This document shows, piece after piece, positions 1 through 5,511 of a DNA stretch of 5,511 bases. A program made the position numbers and the translations under genes. The notes beneath the pieces are model-generated. The model was not told where the DNA came from. It ran no database searches and worked only from the letters and a program-made list of their open reading frames with translations. Position 1 is the first letter of the stretch. Each line of letters starts with the position of its first letter. Where the stretch lies: NCBI GenBank assembly GCA_037446575.1, contig JBBIII010000116.1, positions 1-5,511 of the forward strand, in the 5' to 3' direction. The stretch comes from JBBIII01 sp037446575. Lineage in GTDB: Bacteria > Bacteroidota > Ignavibacteria > UBA10030.

Positions 1-2
1 TA

Positions 3-1097
3 TTAATATTTTAATGGTCTTATCTTTCCTTGCATTGCGTCTCTAAAAAATTCACCGCTTTCTGTTAGTTTGTATGTATCCAAAGATGAAATGAGCGCCG
101 GCATCCATTCCGGATCAAAAACCCAAGCTAACCAGCTTATATTTTTTTCTTCAAAATAATTAATTATTGCATGTCCATACTCGCCGTTATCAGCCATTCC
201 TTCTTTACCTAAAACAAAACCTATTTCAGTAGCAACAATTGGATATTTTGAAGCGGCAAAACCGAAAGCTTCATCCCATTTCGGCTCCCACGGCTTTGAA
301 CGTTTATGAGGATATGGGTGTGTTACATAACCGATTCCATCTGCTGCAATCGGGTCAATGTGCAGAGGAGTTAAATCGTATGCCCAATCGAAAGCCGCAA
401 CCAAAGGTATAACTTCTTTATCGTATGCGCGGATCATACAAATGATATCTTCGTTAATTTTTTTCCATTCATCCCACGAAATTTTACCGAGCTGGTTAAA
501 GTAAGTAGTTGGCTCGTTAAATATTTCGTAGAATGCTACAGTATTGTGTCCTTGGAAATGAAAGGCAATTTTTCGCCAAAATTCATTCGTCTCATATATT
601 GTAGTATAATAAGATCGGTCTTGAAAAAGTCCCATTTTTAAATTTCCTATCGAATGCCAATCGATTATAACATACATATTAAAATCTGTGCACCATTGAA
701 CAGCAGAATCGAGTAGAGCTAAATATTTATCCGGAGTTCTAATTCGCCAAGCAATTGGATGTATTGGAATGCGAACAATATTTGCCCCCATTTCTTTAAT
801 TTTCATAAAATGATATTTTTGCCAATATCCCTGATCATCAAGTTTATCAGGGTCAGATATTGAAACGCCTCTCAACATTATCGTATCGCCAGTCGGCTTT
901 ACAAATACATTCCCTTTTACAGATATCAAAGGAAGTTTTTTTGAATCAGGACTATTCAATGGCTTCTCCCAAAATCCTTCATTCCACCAGCTTTTAAGTT
1001 TTTTAGGTTTAACAGTCTTAGCGGTTTGTGTGAATAAAACCCCAAAACTGAATACCAATGTTAAAACAACAAAAAAGATTCTATTTATATTTTTCAT
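3..1097 (-). CDS. Exported glycoside hydrolase family 5 (endoglucanase/mannanase type)
   Basis: Predicted secreted (beta/alpha)8-barrel glycosidase of 364 aa that hydrolyses beta-1,4-linked glucans or mannans with retention. Residues 1 to about 25 form a signal peptide: MKN, a basic residue, then a hydrophobic run (FFVVLTLVFSFGVLF). No clean Ala-X-Ala cleavage site is visible. GH5 landmarks appear in order: MLRGVS (74-79), the strand Arg in IVRIP (R109), IIDWH (144-148), the acid/base Glu in FNEP (E195), HPYPH (260-264), the nucleophile Glu in ATEIGF (E291) and LAWVFDPEW with the usual Trp after strand 8. The length is normal for a single-domain GH5 and no carbohydrate-binding module is present. 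The start is at 1097 rather than the in-frame ATG at 1109, because GGAG lies 6 nt upstream of the later ATG and overlaps the earlier one. It is the second gene of an operon behind the GH26 gene (about 42 nt gap). Family membership is firm; subfamily and substrate are inferred from the neighbour and not readable from motifs. Confidence 0.9.
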   Translation of the reverse strand: MKNINRIFFVVLTLVFSFGVLFTQTAKTVKPKKLKSWWNEGFWEKPLNSPDSKKLPLISVKGNVFVKPTGDTIMLRGVSISDPDKLDDQGYWQKYHFMKIKEMGANIVRIPIHPIAWRIRTPDKYLALLDSAVQWCTDFNMYVIIDWHSIGNLKMGLFQDRSYYTTIYETNEFWRKIAFHFQGHNTVAFYEIFNEPTTYFNQLGKISWDEWKKINEDIICMIRAYDKEVIPLVAAFDWAYDLTPLHIDPIAADGIGYVTHPYPHKRSKPWEPKWDEAFGFAASKYPIVATEIGFVLGKEGMADNGEYGHAIINYFEEKNISWLAWVFDPEWMPALISSLDTYKLTESGEFFRDAMQGKIRPLKY

Positions 1098-1103
1098 AAT
1101 TGA

Positions 1104-1107
1104 CTCC
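1104..1107 (-). promoter_or_regulatory. Ribosome binding site deciding the GH5 start
   Basis: The minus strand reads GGAG, a 6-nt spacer (TCAATT), then ATG at 1097. The competing ATG at 1109-1107 overlaps the Shine-Dalgarno sequence and has no purine-rich motif at a useful distance. Starting at 1097 also gives a conventional signal peptide beginning MKN. Confidence 0.6.
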
Positions 1108-1139
1108 ATCCGTTTTGTTTTAATATTTAATAGCGCGTT

Positions 1140-2339
1140 TTAATGTTTCTGATTTTCTACATATTTATTATTTAACTTCGCGATAAGATCTGTCATAATT
1201 ATTGTTTTGTAGAGATTTGGCAAATCTTCTTCAAATAATATTCTTGGTCTACGACGAAAAGCCAAAAAGTCTTTTTCGGCTTGATGACCGGGGAATGGCA
1301 CATAAAAATGCTCCTTATGCGCATTTCTCCACAGCATTACATAAGCGATTTTTACACTGTCGTGATCTAACATTTTATATAACATGTTTGTGAACCAAGT
1401 CGAGTCTGGAATTTTTTCTAAGCCGGTTTCTGTAAATGCCGCAATTTTGTTTCTTTTTTCAGCAAATGTTGAAATAATTTTTAATTTGTGCTGAACAAAA
1501 AATACGCTATCACCTGACAATAAAAAATCAAAATAATTATCCATGCCAATTATATCTACGTAATCATCGCCCGGATACCGTTCTAACAAATCTTCTTCTG
1601 TCCAAAAATTTCTATCGCTCGAAAAAGCAAAAAGAAAATTGTTTGCCTTTTTTTGCTTTGTTAAATAATCTACAGTCATTTTCCATAGTTGTATAAATTC
1701 TTCCTTCGTACAATAATTTTTCCCCCACCAAAACCAATGTCCGTCAAATTCGTGAAAGGGTCGAAATATTATTGGAATTGGTCTACCATTTTTACACTTA
1801 AATTGACTGTTATATTCATACAAGGTATCCAGCAACCCTAAATATTTTTTATGAAAATCTCCGCCTGGCAATATATGTTTAACGGCTATTGTAGTATCAT
1901 AAAAAGAATTATCGGTAATAGGATTTTGAACGTGCCAAGAAAATGTATTTATGCCTCCTCGTGAGTAAGCCTCCTTAACAAGCTGTGGTACACGATGAAA
2001 TAGCTTGTCGGTATCATTTTTAGGAATTGATTCATAATCCCAACCATAGACACCGGGAAAAGAACCAGTAACATCTTTAACATCCGAGCGAAGCGAGTCT
2101 CCGACCCAACCAATGCCATATTCAGTAGAATTTTGATGACCAAAAATAATTTTGTTCTTTGATAATTGTTTCAAATTATGAAAGAGTAAAACCGTTTCTT
2201 TTGTTGCCGACGAATCAACAAGTTTGATACCCAACTCGCGTTGAAATTTTACACTATCGTAAGTAGCGCATGAAACAAACAACAATATAGATGGTAAAAT
2301 AGGCAAATATCTTTTCACAGCAAGTAATTCAATTATCAT
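1140..2339 (-). CDS. Glycoside hydrolase family 26 lipoprotein (beta-mannanase type)
   Basis: Predicted GH26 (clan GH-A) enzyme of 399 aa, most likely an endo-beta-1,4-mannanase. The N-terminus (MIIELLAVKRYLPILPSILLFVSC) has a basic n-region, a hydrophobic segment and a relaxed lipobox FVSC, so C24 would be lipidated and the enzyme held in a membrane. GH26 signatures are clear: FGHQ (66-69), GWDYES (99-104), SWHVQNP (134-140), IFRPFHE with acid/base Glu (E197) followed by the WFWWG block (202-206), DIIGMDNY (262-269), and FTETG with the nucleophile Glu (E304). YVMLW (333-337) closes the barrel. The length fits one catalytic domain with no extra modules. An in-frame ATG at 2393 would add 18 residues, but a strong AGGAG lies 5 nt before the ATG at 2339 and that start places the signal peptide correctly. 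It is the first gene of a leftward operon with the GH5 gene. Some GH26 members act on other beta-glycans (xylan, mixed-linkage glucan), so the mannan substrate is family-level inference. Confidence 0.9.
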   Translation of the reverse strand: MIIELLAVKRYLPILPSILLFVSCATYDSVKFQRELGIKLVDSSATKETVLLFHNLKQLSKNKIIFGHQNSTEYGIGWVGDSLRSDVKDVTGSFPGVYGWDYESIPKNDTDKLFHRVPQLVKEAYSRGGINTFSWHVQNPITDNSFYDTTIAVKHILPGGDFHKKYLGLLDTLYEYNSQFKCKNGRPIPIIFRPFHEFDGHWFWWGKNYCTKEEFIQLWKMTVDYLTKQKKANNFLFAFSSDRNFWTEEDLLERYPGDDYVDIIGMDNYFDFLLSGDSVFFVQHKLKIISTFAEKRNKIAAFTETGLEKIPDSTWFTNMLYKMLDHDSVKIAYVMLWRNAHKEHFYVPFPGHQAEKDFLAFRRRPRILFEEDLPNLYKTIIMTDLIAKLNNKYVENQKH

Positions 2340-2344
2340 TTTAA

Positions 2345-2349
2345 CTCCT
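2345..2349 (-). promoter_or_regulatory. Ribosome binding site deciding the GH26 start
   Basis: The minus strand reads AGGAG, a 5-nt spacer (TTAAA), then ATG at 2339. This is the best Shine-Dalgarno match near any candidate start of this gene. It excludes the longer versions starting at 2393 or 2381, which would bury the lipoprotein signal behind a polar leader. Confidence 0.65.
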
Positions 2350-2476
2350 GTCCAAATAATATTTATTTGCGATTTGGACATATTGTGTGCCATTATTGGT
2401 TATGAATATCATACTCATAATGCATAATTTTGTTATATATACGAAAAGATCTTTCTAAAAAATGAATGCCTATAAT

Positions 2477-2504
2477 ATTATACTAATAATTCTTATCAAT
2501 CCAA
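2477..2504 (-). promoter_or_regulatory. Candidate leftward promoter for the GH26-GH5 operon
   Basis: On the minus strand, TTGGAT (2504-2499) is separated by 16 nt from a perfect TATAAT (2482-2477), about 138 nt upstream of the GH26 start. The -35 match is only 3 of 6. The region is so AT-rich that TATAAT-like strings are expected by chance. Confidence 0.25.
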
Positions 2505-2555
2505 TAATAGCTTAGATAACATATTAAAGATTGATACCTAAATAATCATTACTCA

Positions 2556-2584
2556 TTGACTTTCCACAATTTTCTCGTACCTTT
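2556..2584 (+). promoter_or_regulatory. Candidate rightward promoter, Bacteroidota-type
   Basis: TTG (2556-2558) is followed after 19 nt by TACCTTT (2578-2584). This fits the TTG-N~19-TAnnTTTG consensus known for Bacteroidota primary sigma factor promoters, apart from the final G. Read as a sigma-70 promoter, TTGACT is good but the -10 is poor. Transcription would begin near 2590 and leave a leader of about 40 nt before the ATG at 2629. Confidence 0.4.
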
Positions 2585-2618
2585 TTTCCAATGAATAAAG
2601 TTTAAACTATTTAAATAC

Positions 2619-2624
2619 GAGGGA
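2619..2624 (+). promoter_or_regulatory. Ribosome binding site of the trans-sulfuration gene
   Basis: GAGGGA lies just ahead of the ATG at 2629; the GAGG core has a 6-nt spacer. It fixes the start and contrasts with the second PLP gene, which lacks such a site. Confidence 0.6.
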
Positions 2625-2628
2625 CACT

Positions 2629-3900
2629 ATGGATAAAGAACTTATTTCCAACGGAAAGAAAAAATTATTAAAACCCGAAACACTTATGATGGGCTATGGT
2701 TACAAACCTGAATGGTCTGAAGGAGCTGTTAAATGTCCCATTTTTCAAACCTCGACTTTTGTGTTCGAGAACGCGCAGTCGGGTAAAGAATATTTTGAAA
2801 TGGCGCATGGCATTCGTCAGCCGGGAGAACATGGAGCCGGACTTATTTACAGTCGAATTAACAATCCGGATTTGGAAATTCTTGAGGATAGATTAACGTT
2901 ATGGGATAAGGCAGAAGCTTGCGCCGCGTTTGCAAGCGGTATGGCTGCGATTACTACAACAGTTATGGAATTTGTAAAACCCGGTGATTTCATACTTGCC
3001 AGTGAACCAATTTATGGCGGCACCGATGGATTGTTCGATCATGTTCTTACAAAGTATGGAGTAAAAACAATAAATTTTGGCGCAAAACATACTAAAGATC
3101 AAATTATTGAGCTGGTTGAAAAGGCAGACGCAAAAAATAAGTTAGCCGTAATATTTCTTGAAACTCCCGCAAACCCAACTAACGATTTAATCGATCTTGA
3201 GATGTGCGTTAATTTAGCAAAAGAATTTTCTACACCTCATCGAAAAGTTATTACTATGGTTGATAATACTTTTCTAGGACCAATTTTTCAACACCCATTG
3301 AAATTCGGGATTGATCTTGTTCTTTACTCGGCAACAAAATACATAGGCGGTCATGCAGATGTAATTGCAGGCGCCTGTCTCGGATCGAAGGAATTAATTA
3401 ATCGTATAAAAACATTGCGCATTGCTTACGGCTCTATGTCCGATCCGTGGACAACCTGGCTATTGATGCGAAGTCTCGAGACTTTAAAAATGAGGATGGA
3501 AACAGCTGTGAACGGAGCAAAAATTGTGGCTGATTTTCTAAACCGACATCCCAAAGTTCAAAAAGTATATTATCTCGGACTACTGAATGAATCAAGTCCG
3601 CAATATTCTATTTACAAAAAACAATGCTTATCATCTGGCGCAATGATTAGCTTTGAAATAAAAGGGGATGAGAAAGCCGCATTTAAAGTTTTGGATTCTT
3701 TAAAGATGATCAGACTTGCTGTAAGTCTTGGCGGGACAGAATCTTTAGCAGAACATCCGGCAACTATGACTCATTCCGGGGTTGAACTTCAAAAACGTTT
3801 GGAATTTGGAATTACGGAAAATTTATTGCGTCTATCTGTAGGAGTTGAAGCTCCGGAAGATATTATTTGGGATTTAGAACAAGCATTATCACAAATTTAA
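2629..3900 (+). CDS. Trans-sulfuration family PLP enzyme (cystathionine gamma-synthase / methionine gamma-lyase type)
   Basis: Cytosolic PLP enzyme of 423 aa in the Cys/Met metabolism family (fold type I). It catalyses gamma-replacement or beta/gamma-elimination on sulfur amino acids. Visible landmarks are YSRINNP with phosphate-binding Tyr/Arg (Y74, R76), ASGMAAI (102-108), the ring-stacking Tyr in YGGT (Y129), ETPANPT (178-184), VDNTF with the Asp that pairs with the PLP nitrogen (D212), SATKYIGGH with the Schiff-base lysine (K237), SLGGTESLAEHPATMTHS (366-383), and the carboxylate-binding Arg in LLRLSVG (R401). The protein is longer than typical MetB or methionine gamma-lyase, partly through about nine extra residues before YSR (around 58-70). 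YSRINNP and the SLGGTESL block resemble methionine gamma-lyase, but the lyase Cys after the stacking Tyr is Gly here (YGGT, as in gamma-synthases). The exact reaction is therefore open. The start is supported by GAGG 6 nt upstream. The gene lies upstream of a desulfurase-like gene on the same strand. Confidence 0.92.
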   Translation: MDKELISNGKKKLLKPETLMMGYGYKPEWSEGAVKCPIFQTSTFVFENAQSGKEYFEMAHGIRQPGEHGAGLIYSRINNPDLEILEDRLTLWDKAEACAAFASGMAAITTTVMEFVKPGDFILASEPIYGGTDGLFDHVLTKYGVKTINFGAKHTKDQIIELVEKADAKNKLAVIFLETPANPTNDLIDLEMCVNLAKEFSTPHRKVITMVDNTFLGPIFQHPLKFGIDLVLYSATKYIGGHADVIAGACLGSKELINRIKTLRIAYGSMSDPWTTWLLMRSLETLKMRMETAVNGAKIVADFLNRHPKVQKVYYLGLLNESSPQYSIYKKQCLSSGAMISFEIKGDEKAAFKVLDSLKMIRLAVSLGGTESLAEHPATMTHSGVELQKRLEFGITENLLRLSVGVEAPEDIIWDLEQALSQI

Positions 3901-3909
3901 TTGTGATAA
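3886..3909. other. Perfect 9-bp stem-loop spanning a stop codon
   Basis: TTATCACAA (3886-3894) and TTGTGATAA (3901-3909) are perfectly complementary around a 6-nt loop that contains the TAA stop of the trans-sulfuration gene (3898-3900). The sequence after it has no T-tract, so it is not a standard intrinsic terminator. It could protect the mRNA 3' end or slow termination. The half-site order TCACA...TGTGA is the reverse of a CRP site, so I do not call it an operator. Confidence 0.5.
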
Positions 3910-3936
3910 ATTATAAGTGCATCCAAAAAAGTAAAG

Positions 3937-4033
3937 TGTCATTCCCGCTTGTCTTGCCGAAGGCATGCCTTTGGCATTAGCGGGAATCCATTAAAAATCA
4001 ATAAACAAGATTCCTGCTTTCGCAGGAATGACA
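3937..4033. repeat. REPIN/MITE-like composite repeat of two inverted GTCATTCC hairpins
   Basis: A 97-bp element bounded by TGTCATTCCCGC (3937-3948) and GCAGGAATGACA (4022-4033), which are inverted repeats matching at 11 of 12 positions. The left half is a hairpin with outer arms ATTCCCGCT/AGCGGGAAT (3941-3949, 3979-3987) and an inner near-palindrome TGCCGAAGGC/GCCTTTGGCA (3955-3964, 3967-3976). The right half is an 8-bp hairpin, ATTCCTGC/GCAGGAAT (4010-4017, 4022-4029), whose minus-strand form has a GAAA tetraloop. About 22 bp of AT-rich sequence separates the halves. Each half reads GTCATTCCYGC...GCRGGAATC when taken in opposite orientation, so the element is two copies of one unit facing outward, the layout of REPINs. 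It codes for nothing and would need a transposase supplied elsewhere. Similar ATTCC...GGAAT dyads are scattered in many bacterial genomes. Confidence 0.75.
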
Positions 4034-4044
4034 GACAAAGTAAT

Positions 4045-5511
4045 ATGAAACTCGAAAAATACTTTTCAAAATTCCGTAAGAACATAGTCGGAATCAATCA
4101 GACTTTTCATTCACCTTATGGCAGCAAGAAAATTACTTATGTAGATTGGACGGCAAGCGGCAGATTGTACAAACCGATAGAAAAAAAGATTGTTGATGAC
4201 TTCGGTCCTTTCGTCGCAAACACACACACGGAAACAAACATCACAGGCACAATGATGACAAACGCATACCACAAAGCGCACGATATCATCAAGCGTCATG
4301 TTAATGCCAGTGCAAAAGATGCTCTATTAAACGTCGGATTCGGAATGACGGCAGCAATTGTTAAATTTCAGAGAATGCTTGGATTAAAATATCCCGATCA
4401 GTTAGAACAGTTCATTTCTATTCCGCCTGAACGCAAACCGGTTATATTTGTAACGCATTTGGAACATCATTCCAACCACACATCGTGGTACGAAACAATT
4501 GCAGACGTAGAGGTTATACCACCGACATTTGAAGGTTTAGTAGATGTTGCAAAGTTAGAAGAACTGCTTTTCAAATATAAAAATCGCCCGTTGAAGATCG
4601 GTTCATTTACCGCCTGTTCAAACGTAACAGGATTACAAACTCCGTATCATCAACTTGCTAAAATTATGCACAAGAATGGCGGAATTTGTTTTGTTGATTT
4701 CGCGGCATCAGCGCCTTACGTACAAATCAACATGCATCCAGAGGATCCTTTGGAAAAATTAGATGCAATATTTTTCTCGCCTCATAAATTTCTCGGAGGT
4801 CCAGGTTCATCGGGTGTATTGGTTTTCGATTCCGAGTTGTACCATCTTAAATCGCCAGATCAACCCGGCGGCGGAACGGTTCTATGGACTAATCCATGGG
4901 GAAAATATCGCTACAAACCAGATATTGAAGAACGTGAAGACGGTGGAACGCCTGGTTTTTTACAGGCAATTCGCGGCGCGCTTGCTGTCAAGTTAAAAGA
5001 AAAAATGAATACCAGAAAAATACTCAAGCGTGAGCAGGAAATCGTTCCATATTTAATGAGAGAAATGAGGAATATTACAGGACTGCATCTTTTAGCAGAT
5101 ACCATCGAGCACCGGCTGGGAATTATCTCTTTTTACTTTGACGATATTCATTATAATCTGGTTGTCCGGATATTAAATGACCGGTTCGGAATTCAAATGC
5201 GCGGTGGATGCTCGTGCGCCGGAACCTACGGACATTATTTGCTTCATGTTGATAAGCAACATTCAGATTCAATTACAGAGCGAATTGATCATGGCGATCT
5301 TTCAACAAAACCGGGCTGGGTGAGAATGTCAATTCATCCGACTACCACCGATCAAGAAGTTGAGTCTATTTTGGAGTCATTATTCGCAATAAGAAAAAAT
5401 ATCAGAAAGTGGGAAAAAGATTACTCTTACAACGAACACCGCAACGAATTTATTCACAGAAAATTTCCCCCTCCAACCCAAAATATTTTATCGAAGTGGT
5501 TTGAATTGTAA
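4045..5511 (+). CDS. Class V aminotransferase-fold PLP protein, cysteine desulfurase-like
   Basis: PLP enzyme of 488 aa in the class V aminotransferase / SufS-NifS superfamily, probably cytosolic; no signal peptide is seen. Landmarks are YVDWTASGRLY (32-42) at the N-terminal substrate loop, NVGFGMTAAI (96-105), THLEHHSNHTSW with the ring-stacking His (137-148), CSNVTGLQTP (191-200), VDFAAS with the PLP-pairing Asp (D218), FSPHKFLGGPG with the Schiff-base lysine (K248), EDGGTPG (298-304), and MRGGCSCAG (385-393). In the last, C391 aligns with the catalytic Cys of RxGHHC in SufS-type enzymes. The C-terminus WVRMSIHPTTTDQEV matches the family's end domain after an insertion of about 20 residues. 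It is longer than the usual 400 to 420 aa of SufS. The start is set at the ATG at 4045; a TTG-initiated extension from 3949 would translate the repeat element. No good Shine-Dalgarno precedes the ATG (only AAAG, 4 nt away). Substrate is unknown: sulfur transfer is inferred from the Cys loop, and a lyase or another class V reaction is possible. Confidence 0.88.
   Translation: MKLEKYFSKFRKNIVGINQTFHSPYGSKKITYVDWTASGRLYKPIEKKIVDDFGPFVANTHTETNITGTMMTNAYHKAHDIIKRHVNASAKDALLNVGFGMTAAIVKFQRMLGLKYPDQLEQFISIPPERKPVIFVTHLEHHSNHTSWYETIADVEVIPPTFEGLVDVAKLEELLFKYKNRPLKIGSFTACSNVTGLQTPYHQLAKIMHKNGGICFVDFAASAPYVQINMHPEDPLEKLDAIFFSPHKFLGGPGSSGVLVFDSELYHLKSPDQPGGGTVLWTNPWGKYRYKPDIEEREDGGTPGFLQAIRGALAVKLKEKMNTRKILKREQEIVPYLMREMRNITGLHLLADTIEHRLGIISFYFDDIHYNLVVRILNDRFGIQMRGGCSCAGTYGHYLLHVDKQHSDSITERIDHGDLSTKPGWVRMSIHPTTTDQEVESILESLFAIRKNIRKWEKDYSYNEHRNEFIHRKFPPPTQNILSKWFEL

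Larger units (their letters stand above)
2340..2628. other. Divergent intergenic region (289 bp)
   Basis: AT-rich spacer between the leftward glycosidase operon and the rightward PLP genes. It holds both ribosome binding sites, candidate promoters in each direction, a 10-bp perfect palindrome (AGTTTAAACT, 2599-2608) in the rightward leader, and a spaced inverted repeat (TTATGA at 2400-2405, TCATAA at 2415-2420). I see no tRNA, no convincing small ORF and no recognisable SAM riboswitch, although the downstream gene is of the methionine/cysteine type. Confidence 0.6.

Noticed and set aside
1202..1393. Small plus-strand ORF antisense to the GH26 gene
   Set aside because: It lies opposite the conserved GH26 C-terminal coding sequence, has no ribosome binding site evidence and no recognisable protein features.
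2340..2393. Longer GH26 start at the ATG at 2393
   Set aside because: It would put a polar leader before the lipoprotein signal, whereas a strong AGGAG precedes the ATG at 2339.
2340..2628. SAM or other methionine-related riboswitch ahead of the trans-sulfuration gene
   Set aside because: The leader after the likely promoter is only about 40 nt, and the region shows no GC-rich multi-helix architecture.
3886..3909. CRP/FNR-type operator
   Set aside because: The half-sites run TCACA...TGTGA, opposite to the CRP order, and the sequence lies inside the end of a coding region.
3937..4033. CRISPR array or intrinsic terminator
   Set aside because: There are only two units in inverted orientation with no regular spacers, and neither hairpin is followed by a T-tract on the plus strand.
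3949..4044. TTG-initiated N-terminal extension of the class V aminotransferase gene
   Set aside because: The 32 residues are a translation of the dispersed repeat, not family sequence, and no ribosome binding site precedes the TTG.
4763..4996. Small plus-strand ORF in another frame inside the class V aminotransferase gene
   Set aside because: It overlaps the segment encoding the PLP lysine motif and has no independent coding evidence.

Overview
The window holds four complete genes in two divergent pairs around a 289-bp AT-rich intergenic region. The DNA is AT-rich. One gene encodes a lipoprotein with a relaxed lipobox, and the best rightward promoter candidate has the TTG-N19-TAnnTTT layout of Bacteroidota primary sigma factors. 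This suggests, tentatively, the Bacteroidota/Ignavibacteriota group. No ribosomal or other taxonomic marker is present.

Left half (minus strand, 3-2339): a two-gene operon for plant-type polysaccharide breakdown. A GH26 glycosidase (beta-mannanase type, predicted lipoprotein) is transcribed first, followed after about 42 nt by an exported GH5 glycosidase of the endoglucanase/mannanase type. Both keep their catalytic glutamate pair. They look like a surface or periplasmic glycosidase pair acting on mannan, glucomannan or mixed beta-glucans. For both genes the ribosome binding site argues for a start downstream of the longest possible ORF.

Right half (plus strand, 2629-5511): two PLP enzymes with a sulfur-metabolism flavour. 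The first is a Cys/Met-metabolism enzyme of the trans-sulfuration family (cystathionine gamma-synthase / methionine gamma-lyase type). The second is a class V aminotransferase-fold protein related to cysteine desulfurases, with an RGGCSC loop at the position of the sulfur-accepting cysteine. They are co-directional and could be co-transcribed.

The most notable non-coding structure lies between the two PLP genes, at 3937-4033. It is a 97-bp composite repeat of two GTCATTCC-type hairpins in inverted orientation, with 12-bp imperfect terminal inverted repeats, resembling a REPIN or MITE. It ends 11 nt before the start codon of the second PLP gene. It reads through in frame with that gene, so a naive caller would add 32 spurious residues from a TTG. 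A 7-bp direct repeat flanks it and may be a target-site duplication. Nothing else in the window suggests an undescribed multi-gene system; the genes belong to recognisable families.
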